Part shown: in pieces, positions 1 to 12,800 of the stretch
Numbering within the stretch: the stretch's first letter is position 1
Layout of the letters: the number at the start of each line of letters is the position of its first letter
Source of the DNA: Notospermus geniculatus
Lineage: Eukaryota; Nemertea; Pilidiophora; Heteronemertea; Lineidae
DNA: 64,000 nt
Assembly (NCBI GenBank): GCA_002633025.1
Contig: NMRB01000997.1
Location: 121,116 to 185,115 of the forward strand
Direction of reading: 5' to 3'
Made by a program: the position numbers and the translations under genes
The notes under the pieces: model-generated
What the model was told of the DNA's origin: nothing
Seen by the model: the letters and a program-made list of their open reading frames with translations, nothing else
Databases searched by the model: none

Positions 1-6
1 CACGCA

Positions 7-38
<32 letters not shown>

Positions 39-42
39 CATA
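1..42. repeat. (CACG)n/(CA)n microsatellite
   Basis: Simple CACG units grade into CA units at the very start of the window. There is no coding signal. Confidence 0.95.
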
Positions 43-570
43 CGGGCGCCTTACCTTACCTAAAATAGGTGAATATCCAAAGAAGAAAGCACAAAAATTG
101 ACACACAATGTGATAAATATCAAGAAGTCAACTTCCAGAAGTTGCGGATTTTCGACCCCAAAAGTATTATCATCTTATAGAAAAGATAATGTTAAATGCT
201 GTGCTGAATTTCTATTTACAGTAAGTCCGGATTTTATTGGTCTTGGGCCCAGTTTACAGCAAAGTCCAACATGAGGCCCACAATGGGAGGCACTAGGAAG
301 CGTTCTGGTGTGGTTGGCAGGTTGGAGTTTAAGCCTATTCAGTTTGAAACCAGATTGATCACCTCCTTGGGGCTATATGGTGCGTGTTAGATTCCTTCGA
401 ACACATGGTCAGTTTCTTTCCTTTGTGAACTTGATTGTTTCCATGGTTTAAAAGGAACAAGTAGCAGCTAAGGCCAAGTGCACATTTGCGGCAAAACTCA
501 AGCGGTAGGGGTGTTTTTAAAGTCGACTGACCCAACGCCGTCAAGTCGTCATTCTTTCGGATCAGTTGAT

Positions 571-736
571 TTTAAAGGGCCTCTAGAGGCAGCTCGCCAT
601 TAGGCTACTATCAGTACCGGTTCTTCGGCCAGGCGGCGCCACTTTAACGTAATAATCACTGGTACGAGGTATTCAACCTGGGTTTTCCCCGGGGTTTTCC
701 CCTGCCATGCTGGCTGCCTCTAGAGGCCCTTTAAAA
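571..736. repeat. Foldback with 24-bp inverted ends
   Basis: The arm at 571-594 (TTTTAAAGGGCCTCTAGAGG...) is the reverse complement of 713-736, with about 118 bases between. Just outside it, 470-545 matches one half of another foldback seen at 50410-50820 (shared GTGTTTTTAAAGTCGACTGAC). Confidence 0.75.
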
Positions 737-1084
737 CACCGAAACACATAACAAAGAATCTTTTTGGTGGGACGCCCATACGACGAGTCTCGTACGTGCC
801 AATCTGTCACCACCTTTAGTGTATCTAGTGGACAGAATTTTTCCGGCTGAAGGGAACTAATGACAGATGCAAAGATGAGTAGACTATTGAATCTTTTGTA
901 TCTTTTGCTAATTTTCTCAATTGTTAATGGCATGGAGCCCCCTGATTTAAAGCCCATGGGAGGTGCCCCTCGAAAGACTGGAAACATGCAAATACCCAAG
1001 ATGATGGTACCTGTCCTAAAATACCCCTTATCTGTCCTTCAAATCACGAGCCTAGCTTGGATTGACAGCCCTCCGGGACGCGGA

Positions 1085-1325
1085 TTTTTTTTTCCTAACC
1101 AGTATAGATTCCTAACCAGTATATCCATTACGAAACGAACTTAACGAAGTGAATAGAAGATTAATGATTGGGTAAGGGTAAGGGTTAGGGTTAGGGTCAG
1201 GGTTAGTTTTGGGAGTAGTATTAGGATTAGGGTTCAGATTAGGATTAGGATTAGGTTTTGCTATACTGGTTAGGAAAAAAAAGTTGGTCGTAATGGATAT
1301 ATCGGTTAGGAAAAAAAAGTTCGCC
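1085..1325. repeat. Inverted repeat enclosing TTAGGG-like repeats
   Basis: TTTTTTTTCCTAACCAGTATA near 1087 recurs inverted at 1260-1283 (TATACTGGTTAGGAAAAAAA) and again near 1302-1320. Between the arms, 1171-1257 is a degenerate run of GGGTTA/GGATTA units resembling the animal telomere repeat. Confidence 0.7.
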
Positions 1326-3461
1326 TCCGGGACTACCGCAGGGCGTTTCAGGTAGCTTGTCTCGCACCAAAAGAAAATGGGGGCTATAGGAATGTAGGTA
1401 ATGATCTTTTAGAGGAGGAGACTGAAGAAAACGACATTGTCTTGATGATCTTGAAGATGACCCAGAGGATAACGTTAGGGTATGTAATTTAAATTTTAGA
1501 AGCCTGAATGTCTTTTAAATGTCATCAGAGATCAATTTGAAAAGGAACGTTAAAAAGAATGTGATTTTCGATTATTGTGAATAAAGTTAAAATCTGGACA
1601 GGTCAGCTTTAATTTTGTTTCGTGTGTGTCTTGGCTTTACAGAGTGAGGTGATCAAGTGTCACTGCTTTCCAGAAATCTGGTGGGTGTCATTTTCAAACG
1701 ACCCGAAACAAACATTGTCCAATCCAATGGAAAGCCAGTCCTATGATTGCCCCACAGTAGCTCATGCTGTAGTAAGCACTTCGAATGCCCCCAATGTACC
1801 CCTTTTGCATACTATAATGAGGTATTGGGCTACCCTGGGAAAGACCAATAAAATTCGGACGTACTGTATATTGCCTAGCTTCCCAGCCTGGCCAACGGGA
1901 CATGTTATTGTTAATTCTCACTCAATACGTAACCAATTGTAGTTTATAAATTGCACTAAATGAAAATGTAGAATATACACATAGTTTTATAATTCTAACT
2001 TTTTAAATCTCACCGTAGGCCTAAAGGGGATAGACCTAACGGGCAAATGATTAATATGGGTGCTTGGTCCTATTTGGACTTGTCTCCTCGTCCTTTTGTG
2101 AGACCTTACCCTAAAATGATCCTTTTTAAGGCGGGGGCTACCTATAGCTGAGCTCATTCCCTAGTGGCAATCTACGGAACTGGCCTTTGTGCGCTGATCA
2201 AACGACCAGTCATTCACATTCAGATTAAATCCGATCTCACACCTTGATATACTGTTTTCGAAAACCAATCTTCAGTCTACGTGCCGACCCTAAATCTTTT
2301 GTGTCCAGTGCGGGTATTGTTCAGCTCTGTCACTGGTGCTTTGGTCACAAATGGCCGAACAGAGTTTACTCAAAGAGCGCGAATAGTGCAAATCTACATA
2401 ACAAAGAAGTAACTTGCCAGCGGTATGGAAATTTTCAAATTTCCCAAACAAGTTTTCTCCTCTTTGGACACATATATTTGAAAAATTTCTTTTGGATGTT
2501 ATTGCCATATGTTCCTTCTAGGGCAACGCGATCGCCTTTTTTGGATAGTTGGTCGGGAATATGAAATATTTCAAAAACTGTAAATCGAGCCTTTTTTGCC
2601 ATTAAATAGTTTATACCAATTAAATGGAAAGTACTTTCGTAAAAAACGGATCGTTAGGCCCTGCAGGCATCAGGCCTGTATGTTACAGACTATGTGGGAA
2701 ACTGGTGTGTCGCATCCCAAGTCTGCAAAATTGTTTGCGAACTCAAATTTTGACAACTTGTTATAACTTATTTAACTCCATCGTAATTGGTCAAAATGAA
2801 CAATTCTTTCACAGAACGGGAGCATAAAGGTTGTAGCTAAAACATTTTGTTGACATCAATTAGTTACTTTTTGTCATGAATATGTTAGGACGTTTTTTTT
2901 CAAAGAGGGTCAATAAAGTCGGCATAGGTAGCCCCCCCCCGCCTTAAGATAAAAAGAGTTAAAATTTCAAAAAAAGAAAAGGGCAAAGGAAGACAAAGGC
3001 CTAACCAGAAAGGGGACCCCTGTCCTCCAAAACTGGGAAAAATAATAATAAGGCCTAATAAAATAGGCCGCAACTCACCTGGATGACAAATATACGCAGG
3101 ATAGATAAGGAACGAACCGATACGTTAAGTTAGAGACAGCGTCGTCGCACAAACGACATTCTGAAACGACATTCAGACCCGAGCCTGACGTTTATTTTTA
3201 TAGTATCAAATCCAAGTCTCGGGACCAACGACCGCATCCATTGCCGATGACGTCGCTTGACAACCTGTCATTTGTGTCAGAGGCGGGCGGGCTATTAACA
3301 ATGCAAACTTGTGTATATGATAGGGTTTGAAGGAACCTCACCAAATCACCAAATACCAAAAAAACTTGTCAAAATGGTCACCTTGCGAAAGTCAGCTGAA
3401 AATAGGCTCAGAGGTGAATCCTAATTGTGTCAAAACAGCAAAACGACGAAATGACAAAACG

Positions 3462-3548
3462 AAACTAGTCAAACCTCGGCGTATTTTTTTTCTGATACTC
3501 TAATATAGTACGGTATCAGAAAAAAATACGCCGAGGTTTGACTAGTTT
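3462..3548. repeat. Near-perfect hairpin, 36-bp arms
   Basis: Arms 3462-3498 and 3513-3548 are near-perfect reverse complements, starting AAACTAGTCAAACCTCGGCG, with a loop of about 14 bases. It is a foldback element with no coding capacity. Confidence 0.85.
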
Positions 3549-4184
3549 GACTATATTATAGTGACAGGTTTCCAATAAATAAATCGACCTCATCGGCTAC
3601 ACTCGATGCGGTTGTTCAGATTAACACGACGTTGCCAATACCGGTAGGTTTTTTCACATGGTACGGTAGGTTTACGTCACCATGGTGGACACGAGGCCAC
3701 TTGGGTTCTTCTGGCATGTCTGGCGCAATGTTGTGTTCATCCATGTTTCATGTGTTTGATATTAATAAATGACTGCCATGGCTACACTGGCGATAATACG
3801 CTGGCGGTATGGCGAGGTAAAATACAATGGATTATAGGGGCCTGGCGGATGGCGATCGCAAGGTATGGTGGTACCGGTAACTAGAGGCCGTTTTTTTTAT
3901 TGGCTACTTGGTTTACGGGATCGCCCACGTCGTTGAAATTGCCAAATTCAGAAAAAAAACAATTGAATTTTGGCTGTTTTTGTCTCCTCCGATCCTGCTG
4001 CATAAAAATAAACCTCTGAAAAAATAAAACTTCACAAATTTCTCAGTTATTTTTTCCTGCTGACGTTGTGTTTCATCTTTTTGATGTCGAAAAAAATAGT
4101 GATTGGGAGCCATCATGGTGAAAATATTTCTTCCTCCTCTTCTCCGCAGAGCATGTCAAGATATATACATGTACATGTATTTCG

Positions 4185-4314
4185 AAAAAAATCAGTATAC
4201 GCTGATTTTTATGGTTCCCGATCAATCAGATCGGGAACCATATTGTTTTTGGTCATGGTGTCTGTGTGTGTGTGTGTGTGTGTCTGTGTGTGTGTCTGTC
4301 TGTGTGTCCGGTCT
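4185..4314. repeat. Small hairpins plus (TG)n microsatellite
   Basis: ATGGTTCCCGATC near 4211 pairs with GATCGGGAACCAT about five bases later. It is followed by a TG/TCTG microsatellite from about 4258 to 4312. Confidence 0.8.
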
Positions 4315-4579
4315 GTCACACCTTCATATCTCATCTCTTTGAACAGCTACAGCATTGGAAACAAATCCTACCCCTAGGTTTGTGAACCTTGGCAGTGGAG
4401 AAAATCGGCACTGTTGTAGAGTTTGCTCCATCCACTCACACAAACTTTGTGTGCGAGTGTATGAAGAGGAACGAAACAAAAGCCCTGCTGTGGGAGGATG
4501 GGAACTGGACTAAGTGAAACCTGGCCTGACAGGGCGGGGGGGGGATGAATGAGTTTGCAGAACCTCGCCCGTCCGTGGG

Positions 4580-5207
4580 CTGCGGGTAAATCTATGGGCC
4601 ATTGCTCATCTGGGTGCCCCCCTTCGGCCACCAATCTGTAAAATCGACCGTGAATTCTGAAATGTGGAGTAAAAAAATCATTGAAATTCACCGCAAATTT
4701 CAATGTTTCTAGCACAGTGCGCCCCCTCTTTCCCGAAATCCTGGATCCGTCCCTGGGAGTAGCCTCTGTACAGAGGTAGGGCCTTCCCGCGCAGCCCGGA
4801 CGGACGAACGGGCGAGGTTCTGCAGACTCCCAGGCAGTTGACATTTGTCACGCCCGCCGCACACACGAATTTTGACCATTTTTCTGATGATTGCCTCAAT
4901 AAAATCACTCTTTTCTAAATCTTCGATCATTTGGGTCCACTGCGGGTAAATCTATGGGCCATTGCTCATCTGGGTGCCCCCCTTCGGCCACCAATCTGTA
5001 AAATCGACCGTGAATTCTGAAATGTGGAGCAAAATCATTGAAATTCACCGCAAATTTCAATGTTTCTGGCACAGTGCGCCCCCTCTTTCCCGAAATCCTG
5101 GATCCGTCCCTGGGAGTAGCCTCTGTACAGAGGTAGGGCCTTCCCGCGCAGCCCGGGACGGACGAACGGGCGAGGTTCTGCAGACTCCCAGGCAGTTGAC
5201 ATTTTTC
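4580..5207. repeat. Direct repeat of ~270 bp, two copies
   Basis: Positions 4580-4850 and 4940-5207 are almost identical; both begin TGCGGGTAAATCTATGGGCC. The part reading CGAAATCCTGGATCCGTCCC is also found, diverged, at 63080-63235, so this is a dispersed element duplicated here in tandem. ORFs crossing it are repeat-derived. Confidence 0.85.
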
Positions 5208-5235
5208 CCGCCCAGTGGGGCCATGACATTGGTGA

Positions 5236-5375
5236 GCCGCTCCACGTGACAGTTTTCTATCGAAAGTTTGCTGTCAGATAGTCAACTATTGCTCTCAGAC
5301 AGCAATAATTGCTGTCATACTGTACTGTACTATCTGACAGCAAACTTTCGACAGAAAACTGTCACGTGGAGCGGC
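5236..5375. repeat. Foldback with ~45-bp arms
   Basis: GCCGCTCCACGTGACAGTTT at 5236 recurs inverted ending at 5375. The spacer of about 50 bases is itself partly palindromic (CAGACAGCAATAATTGCTGTC). A second hairpin (GACCGCCACC / GGTGGCGGTC) follows at 5430-5462. Confidence 0.85.
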
Positions 5376-5476
5376 ACCTTTAGGCTAGTAGGCCTATGTT
5401 ATGTCCAGTTCCAACACGGCGACCTATTTAAGACCGCCACCACCTCAGAAGGTGGCGGTCTTCATTGGTTTCACTG

Positions 5477-5478
<2 letters not shown>

Positions 5479-5513
<35 letters not shown>

Positions 5514-5526
5514 ATCTCTCTCTCCG
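5479..5526. repeat. (CT)n microsatellite
   Basis: Uninterrupted CT units followed by a few variant units. Confidence 0.95.
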
Positions 5527-6433
5527 TCCAATCTGTGGTTTCATCACGATAACTCAAAAAATAATATAAATAATGGTTAGCATGCAACTATAGATGCAGA
5601 TAGGGAGGATAAAATTGCTGCCAGGGCGACTTACATCTTCTAATCGTCCATGTCGCCTGCTGGTATGTCGGTGCCATTGCTTGCCGTCTGTTGGCCTGAT
5701 CACGTGGTGCAAACTTACACGGGTGAGACCCAACAGCGTTCGTGAATGGGGCTTTATTGAGCATGCGCCTCGGTCACTCAGAAATTTACTCCGGGGAGGC
5801 CCAGGCAAGTAAACGAACACGCTATTTGTGCGCCTGGTCCAGACTGATTGATAGTTTCTGATATCGAACCTCGGAACACATCGGGCGTTTCCGTCAAGGC
5901 TGTGTGGATTCTTGGATGACTAAACAGAGCTTGCTAGGCATTTTTTAATTACATGCTGTTTCATTGAGCAGCAAATCCTGGGCAGCCTGTGGTCATCTCA
6001 TCTCGGATCAACTGTGACGCCACGCACAGTACGTTTCAGGTCCTCTGGCCAATCAGCGATCGAAATGAATTTTGGCCCGGTGCCATGATGTAGGCCTACC
6101 CGTATTTCGCGGAAAATAACACGCACATTTGTCTGAAATCAATAGGCCTAACATTTCGGCTAAATGGTCATGACCCGACAAGTTTACCAATTGTGAAATT
6201 TAGTAGCTTTGAAGACAATAACCCCCTGCTCTTGGCTGCCGCGAAACACGCAATCGCACTGTAAAGCCGTGTACATCTACATCATACATGTAGGCCTATT
6301 AACTGTAAATGACGCATGTTCAGATCAGTCCCAATATCATCAGTTTCTACATTGCCCTAACATATTTACAAAATTCATCAGTGAATTTTCAAAGGCGGTC
6401 TTCAAATTGACTCAAAAGTCAATTTCTAGTTTA

Positions 6434-6712
6434 ACCTAATTTCTCCAAGCTAAAAGGAGGATCAGACATGTCAGAATTTATCCCGCATTTGAAGGTGGTG
6501 TCGGAATTGGCACGCTACATCTGATTTCTGCTAAGATTTTTAGGAGATGGTCGAAAACTGGACCGGGTGTCCCGTTAATTCTGGGCCATGTCTATAGTAG
6601 GCCTACGTTATGTCCAGTTCTAACACGGCGACCTATTTTAACCTAATTTCTCCAAGCTAAAAGGAGGATCAGACATGTCAGAATTTATCCCGCATTTGAA
6701 GGTGGTGTCGGG
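6434..6712. repeat. Direct repeat just upstream of TBL3
   Basis: About 72 bases starting ACCTAATTTCTCCAAGCTAA occur at 6434-6504 and again at 6640-6711. A neighbouring stretch (TTATGTCCAGTTC...ACACGGCGACC) is shared between about 5400 and 6610. The second copy ends roughly 130 bases before the TBL3 start codon, so the duplication may include promoter sequence. Confidence 0.8.
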
Positions 6713-6839
6713 TGTGTCACGCGCGCACTTTGATGTCATAACTCTGCACCGCCTGACTTGAGTGCCCCATTCTGGAGGAACCCCAGAGGTTTGATTGGTC
6801 CTCCTTGGTGGGGACCCGCCGCACGTGCACTGCAAGAGC

Positions 6840-9800
6840 ATGGCCGCTTCACTGAAGGCCAAGTGGGTTTCGCTCTGTTCTTTCATCGCGTCGATTTCGT
6901 CTTCATGATATTTTTGCCCAGTGTTTTTATCATGTGTACACGTTTTGGTTGTCGTAGATCTACAGTTGGTGCGTCCTGGCGTAGCAATAGAGATTGGAGT
7001 CGAGCCAGCGTCCCAGCCCAGATGCCAGAACGGTGGTGCAGTATCTGAGTATACACTGCACTGCCACACATTTGTCAATGCTTAGGCCTACGGTAATACG
7101 GTACACATTATCAGATTATAGTGTATCATGTATGTAGGCCTGCGGGGAGGTGGCTGCTGAGGCCTATTATTACATCACAGGAGCCTGTACCTTAATACTC
7201 GTGGACACTGACGTATTATAGGCTAAGTGTGAATAGGCCTAGGCCTTATCGCACCTAGCACATGGCTAATCAGCATAAAATCAGCGAAGCGGAAAGGGCC
7301 CGAACATCAGCGCCCCCGCAGTACATTCACAATGCATCGCTCTGTGCATTGCCTGCATTTTTTGTAAACAATGGCCAATAAAAGCAACTTCCAAAAGCCG
7401 GATGTTCCAAAACTATTAACTAGCTACGTGGGAGGTGTTATGAAGTGATTCAAATCGGACAAATATTGACTACCGATCGTTCTCGCGATCGCAAAAAATC
7501 GATGGTTAATTCCAAAAGATTAGCACATGTCATCATGGTGGCCCTGTCTTGACGGTCACGTGTCAGTTATTGACCAATCAGCGTGGGGTTGCACGATAAT
7601 ATGATAATGTTTTGGCGTTGTTTACATGGACTAATCATTGATTTTTGGCGATCGCGAAGACGATCAGTGGTCAATAATTGATCCACTTGAATCACTTTAT
7701 ACCGCCGCCCACATAGCTAGTTAGTTTAGGCACATCAGGCTTTTGGAAGTGACTTTTATTGGCCAATGTTGACAAAAAATGCACCCAATGCATTGCACAA
7801 TGTATTGTAAATGTACAGCGGTGGCGCTGATGGTTGGGCCCGTCCCGCCTCGCTGATTTATGCTGATTAGCCATGTGCTAGGTGCGATAAGGCCTATAGT
7901 CATTAGGCCTAGTGTCGAAAGTAAGGGTAGGGCCTAAACGTTAGGGTTAGGCCCCCTATCATGTATCTCAAACAAGGATGGAAACGCCACACCATTTGTG
8001 TACATGCATAGCACGAGTTGAAATGGGGTCCGTAAGAAGACCGGAATACACCGAAATACGCCAAAATACGCCGGAATACACCAAAATATCGCCGAAAACA
8101 GGGTTAAAAGGCTTCTTTTCAGTATTAGGCCTATTATTAGTGAGGCAATGTATCATATCAATCCAATGGAAAAATGTACAATATCAGTCTCAATACCCGA
8201 CCCATTCTAACAGAAACATCGCCAGGGCCCAACCATCAGCGCCACCGCAGTACATTCACAATGCACTGCCCTGTGCATGGGATGCATTTTATGTAAACAT
8301 TGGCCAATAAAAGTAACTTCCAAAACCCGGATGCGCCTAAACTACGAGCTACGTGGGATACGGTATGAAGTGATTCAAATCGATAAATATTTGACCACCG
8401 ACCGTCTTCGCGATCGCAAAAAATCGATGATTAATACACTGACAGGCCATAAACATCACCAAAACAAATCACGCAGCGGCAAGTCCCGCCCCAACCCCGC
8501 ACTGATTGGTCAATTCTGGCACGTGACCGTCGAGACAATAGAAGAGGGAATTATGGGACGGGGGCCCATGATAATGTGTTTGGTAGATGTCAGTGTATTA
8601 ATCATCGATTTTTTGCGATCGCGAAGACGGTCGGTGGTCAAACATTTATTGATTTGAATCACTGCATACTGCATCCCACATCAGCTAGTAGTTTAGGCGC
8701 ATCCGGCTTTTGGAAGTTACTTTTATTGGCCAATGTTTACATAAAATGCATCCCATGCAGAGGGCAATGCATTGTGAATGTACTGCGGTGGCGCTGATGG
8801 TTGGGCCCTTTCCGCTTCGCTGATTGTTATGCTGATTAGCCATGTGCTAGGTGCGACAAGGCCTATACTCGCACATCACTCTCTCAGTCTTAGGCCTAAC
8901 TCAACTGTCTGTGTAGGCACCTAGTGTAAGTTTGTCCTGTTTCTTATCTTACTTCTGTTTTTTGGCATTTTCAGTTTTTCCGTGGTGAAGAAATATGATG
9001 CATTTTATACTGGTGGAAAAGTTCAGGTAAATATCACCAGGGAATGTAGGGCTGTAGCAGGAGAAAACCGCAGTGCAGGAGAAAACGACGCTGCCTAGAG
9101 AGTCGCCCTCCATCACGTGACGAGTGGGTCCAACTGGTCTTCGAACCCGCAACGCCGCAGAAGTGACAGATACTGATATTTCCATCGCAGCACTTGACAG
9201 TTCATGTGACTGTGTGCCCCTGGTTGCTGACCTAATGCAGTAATGGTCTGATTTTCAATTTCAGTTTTCCACTGCTGGTGATCACATATTCTGTACCTGT
9301 GGTGTGGTAGTAAAGATCCTAAATGTCGAAACAGGTCAACTGTTCCAAACAATCGGAGACCAGGACGACCCAGAAGTCGCCTGCTTCTCCGTCAGTCCTG
9401 ATGATGAACACCTCATCGTGGCCAGTCTTAATTCACTGCTCAAGCAATACAACTGGAAGGAAAATACAGTGGAGAGAACATGGAAGGTATGCCTACATGT
9501 GCCCAAAAATGGGACGCTGCTCAAGTCAAAAGTTGTTGTCCATAAAGACTCTCAACTTCAAAATCTTCTAGACCATGCCTGATTCTATGAATGCTTGAGT
9601 TCAGTCACATGTACCCCGAGTCTCATTGATTTATCCTGTGTGATGCTACAGTCTGTTAATCTTTCAGTCCATCCACATGGGACCAGTCACCAGCATGTCC
9701 TTTGACTGCACGTCCACATTGCTTGCTACAGGCGGGAGTGACTCGACGATTAAAGTTTGGGATATCATACAGAAGTATGTCACGCATAACCTGAGGGGTC

Positions 9801-12800
9801 ACAGAGGAGTTGTCAGGTAATTACAATGATTAATCAACCACTTGAAGACGAAGTGATGGGGACGATCTCCAGATAGGTGTGCAAATACAGGAGAGAAAGT
9901 CCACGTGTCATTTTCGTGCACACATCATTCATATTGCTAAAAGGTTATTTCTTTTCCCAGGGTTGTAGAATTCCACCCAGATATCTCCCGATTGCTGCTG
10001 TTTTCTGGCTCCGATGATTATCAGGTTCGGATGTGGGACTTGAAGGCAAGCTCTTGTTTGACTGTGTTTGAGGGACATTACAGTATGGTGACCAGTATAA
10101 GTTTTACGAATGATGGTGGTTCGATAATCAGGTAGGGCCGTATTCAATAAGGGTGTTTAGCTAAATCAGCGTACAAATTCTGCATTACACAGGTTATAGG
10201 CCTAGAAACTATTGTTCTACGTTCTGTAAGCTGCCTGATCCCTGGCATTTTACCCACACGATGTTTACACGCGTCTAACATTCCTGCGTCTTAGTGTGGG
10301 AGGACAATAGATAGTGTTGGAAAAATTCTAGACAAGCCTTCCTGATCGTTCAACATTTCCTTCATGCTCTTAGACTTAGACGCAGGATAGTTAGACGCGT
10401 GTGAACAATGATTAATCAACCACTTGAAGACGAAGTGATGGGGACGATCTCCAGATAGGTGTGCAAATACAGGAGAGAAAGTCCACGTGTCATTTTCATG
10501 CACACATCATTCATATTGCTAAAAGGTTATTTCTTTTCCCAGGGTTGTGGAATTCCACCCAGACATCTCCCGATTGCTGCTGTTTTCTGGCTCCGATGAT
10601 TATCAGGTTCGGATGTGGGACTTGAAGGCAAGCTCTTGTTTGGCTGTGTTTGAGGGACATTACAGTATGGTGACCAGTATAAGTTTTACAAATGATGGTG
10701 GTTCGATAATCAGGTAATGTTTTTCTCATAGGAAGACTTGATCGTTGTTTTCAGAGTGGCATCGATGGCATCTCTCTCGCTTAGTTTAACCTTCTGTTCA
10801 GGAAATGAACAGGGCAAAGACACTAACATAACCATGTGAACATTACCAGCAGAACCTTGTAACAGATGTGGTGAAGGCATTGAATAAACCACGTCAACTA
10901 CCCATAGTTTGATGCAGAGTTCGGATGTCTTCTGAGAGATTTCACTGTTTGCATCTCTTGCTCTCCATTCCAGTTCTGGACGAGACAATGTGGTCATTCT
11001 ATGGAACTTGGAGGACAAAACGAAGAAGGTTATTCCAGTGTATGAGGTTGGTGTAATGTGGCTTCAGATGATTTGAAAGCTTTGAAGTCCACCACAGGGA
11101 CAGGAGCCTGATAACCTAGTGGTTATCACGCCTGCTTAGCAAGCGGCAGGTCCCGGGTTCGAATCCAGCCCGGGCCATATGAGATTTCATTCCCGGCTCT
11201 TCACGTCCGTCGCATGGGACAGTAAGCCGTGGTGCCTTATGTACCTTGTGTCTTTGCAAGGGCAAGTAAAATACCCCATTCAAGTGAGGAACATGAGTAG
11301 CTTGAGATGGCCTCCTCCGTACTTACCAGGGCCAATAATGCTATAGCGTCGGCCCTGATGGAAAAATGAAACACAAATACCTTGTACCTATTGCAAAGGC
11401 AAAGGAAAAATCCAATTCAATCCAGTTGTCCTTGTTCTAATCGGACTGGTTTTCTTCTGCATTGTATCTTCTGACAGATAGTGTGTCTAGCTACAGCATG
11501 GATTCCATGCCTTAATCTAGTGTTTCTAGCTACAGCATGGATTCCATGCCTTAATCTTGTGTTTCTATTTCCAGTCAGTGGAGTCCGTAATGATGCTACC
11601 AGATGAAGCCTACCCTGCCTTGAATGTTTCTTCCAATGGAGTCTATTTCATCACAGCTGGTGCTAAAGGTATGTGTCCAGTGACAAGTGACTGTGGTAGA
11701 TTTTAAAAAGTATTCATCACTTCCTGATCATTGTAATCCATGTGGTCCACCACCACCTGTTAGATCATCACTGTTCAAGTGCGCATGTTATCAGAGAGAA
11801 ATTCCCATTTTTGACCCGTATAGACATCTGATTATATCACTTTCATTGTTCTTCACTTTCAGGGGTTTTGCGTGTCTGGAATGCTGCCACATCTCAGTGT
11901 GTGTTCACACAGGTCAAGCGGGAACCAGCTGGACCGGTTACCATGGAAACAGAGGAGAACAAAGAGAACGAAAATGCGATCACGTCTGCTCAGTTTATCA
12001 AGAATTTGAACACTCTTGCTGTGGTTACATTCCAACATAACATACTGTTGTACAATCTGGACGACTTGCTTTTGAAAAAACAGGTAGGCCATCTGATATC
12101 ATGCATGTATCATTCAACCATGTGTGACGTGGGTCTCTGTGGGCAACTCTGTTGTAGAAAACTGCATACAAAATTGTTTGTGGCATTGGTCTTAGCACGA
12201 GCCAACAGGAAACCAACACTGTTGCCCATTGAGAGCCAACTCACACGAGAAAACTCTTCAGTTGGAAGAGCGCCTTTAAATCTGATGTGGCTAGGTTAAA
12301 CATGTACTGGAGATAGGATTGTCAACAGACATGTTATTGGTTGTCAGTGTCAGTGTGCTGATTCCTCTCTAATTCTCTACCCCTGTATTTCAGTTTGCTG
12401 GCTATAACGATGATATCCTGGACTTAAAATTTCTTGGTGAAGGAGACAAATATGTGGCTGTTGCCACCAACAGTGAGCAGATCAAACTGTTTGACACCCA
12501 GATGTGGTCGTCCCAGATTCTTTATGGACATACGGATGTCGTCATGTGTTTAGATGTTCATAAGAATGGACAGTATCTAGCTAGTTGCTCTAAGGTATGC
12601 ATGAGATCTCTTAGGCTTCCTTTACAGAGAAGTATACGGTACCCGGTATACAAAATCACCGGTGAACAATGGCTTCACGGTCATGAATCCTCGAGAAGCC
12701 TTTGTTAATTGGCGTTTTCGTATACCGTATACTTCTATGTAATGGAAGTCTAAGGGGCATTAAACCTATACAGTTCACGAGTAATGTTTGATTTTTGGCT

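Larger units (their letters stand above)
43..6838. other. Intergenic, repeat-rich, no supported gene
   Basis: I found no ORF here with recognisable domains or a credible exon chain. The open frames are short and overlap repeats. The stretch contains a half copy of the CCAAAGA-GAAGGCGAGC family (about 75-165), several foldbacks, telomere-like repeats, a direct repeat at 4.6-5.2 kb, and TG and CT microsatellites, all listed separately. Positions 1340-3400 and 5560-6430 show nothing I can name. Confidence 0.6.

Noticed and set aside
1171-1257. Chromosome end or telomere
   Set aside because: The run is short and degenerate, lies inside an inverted repeat, and has genic sequence on both sides within kilobases.
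4374-5249. Overlapping frames with SVRAAREGPTSVQRLLPG-like sequence repeated twice
   Set aside because: They derive from the duplicated dispersed element at 4.6-5.2 kb and have no domain similarity I can see.
11104-11180. Functional tRNA gene at the SINE head (also 29655 and 44703)
   Set aside because: The B box is good but the cloverleaf is incomplete, and the same tRNA-unrelated body follows in all three copies, which marks a SINE.
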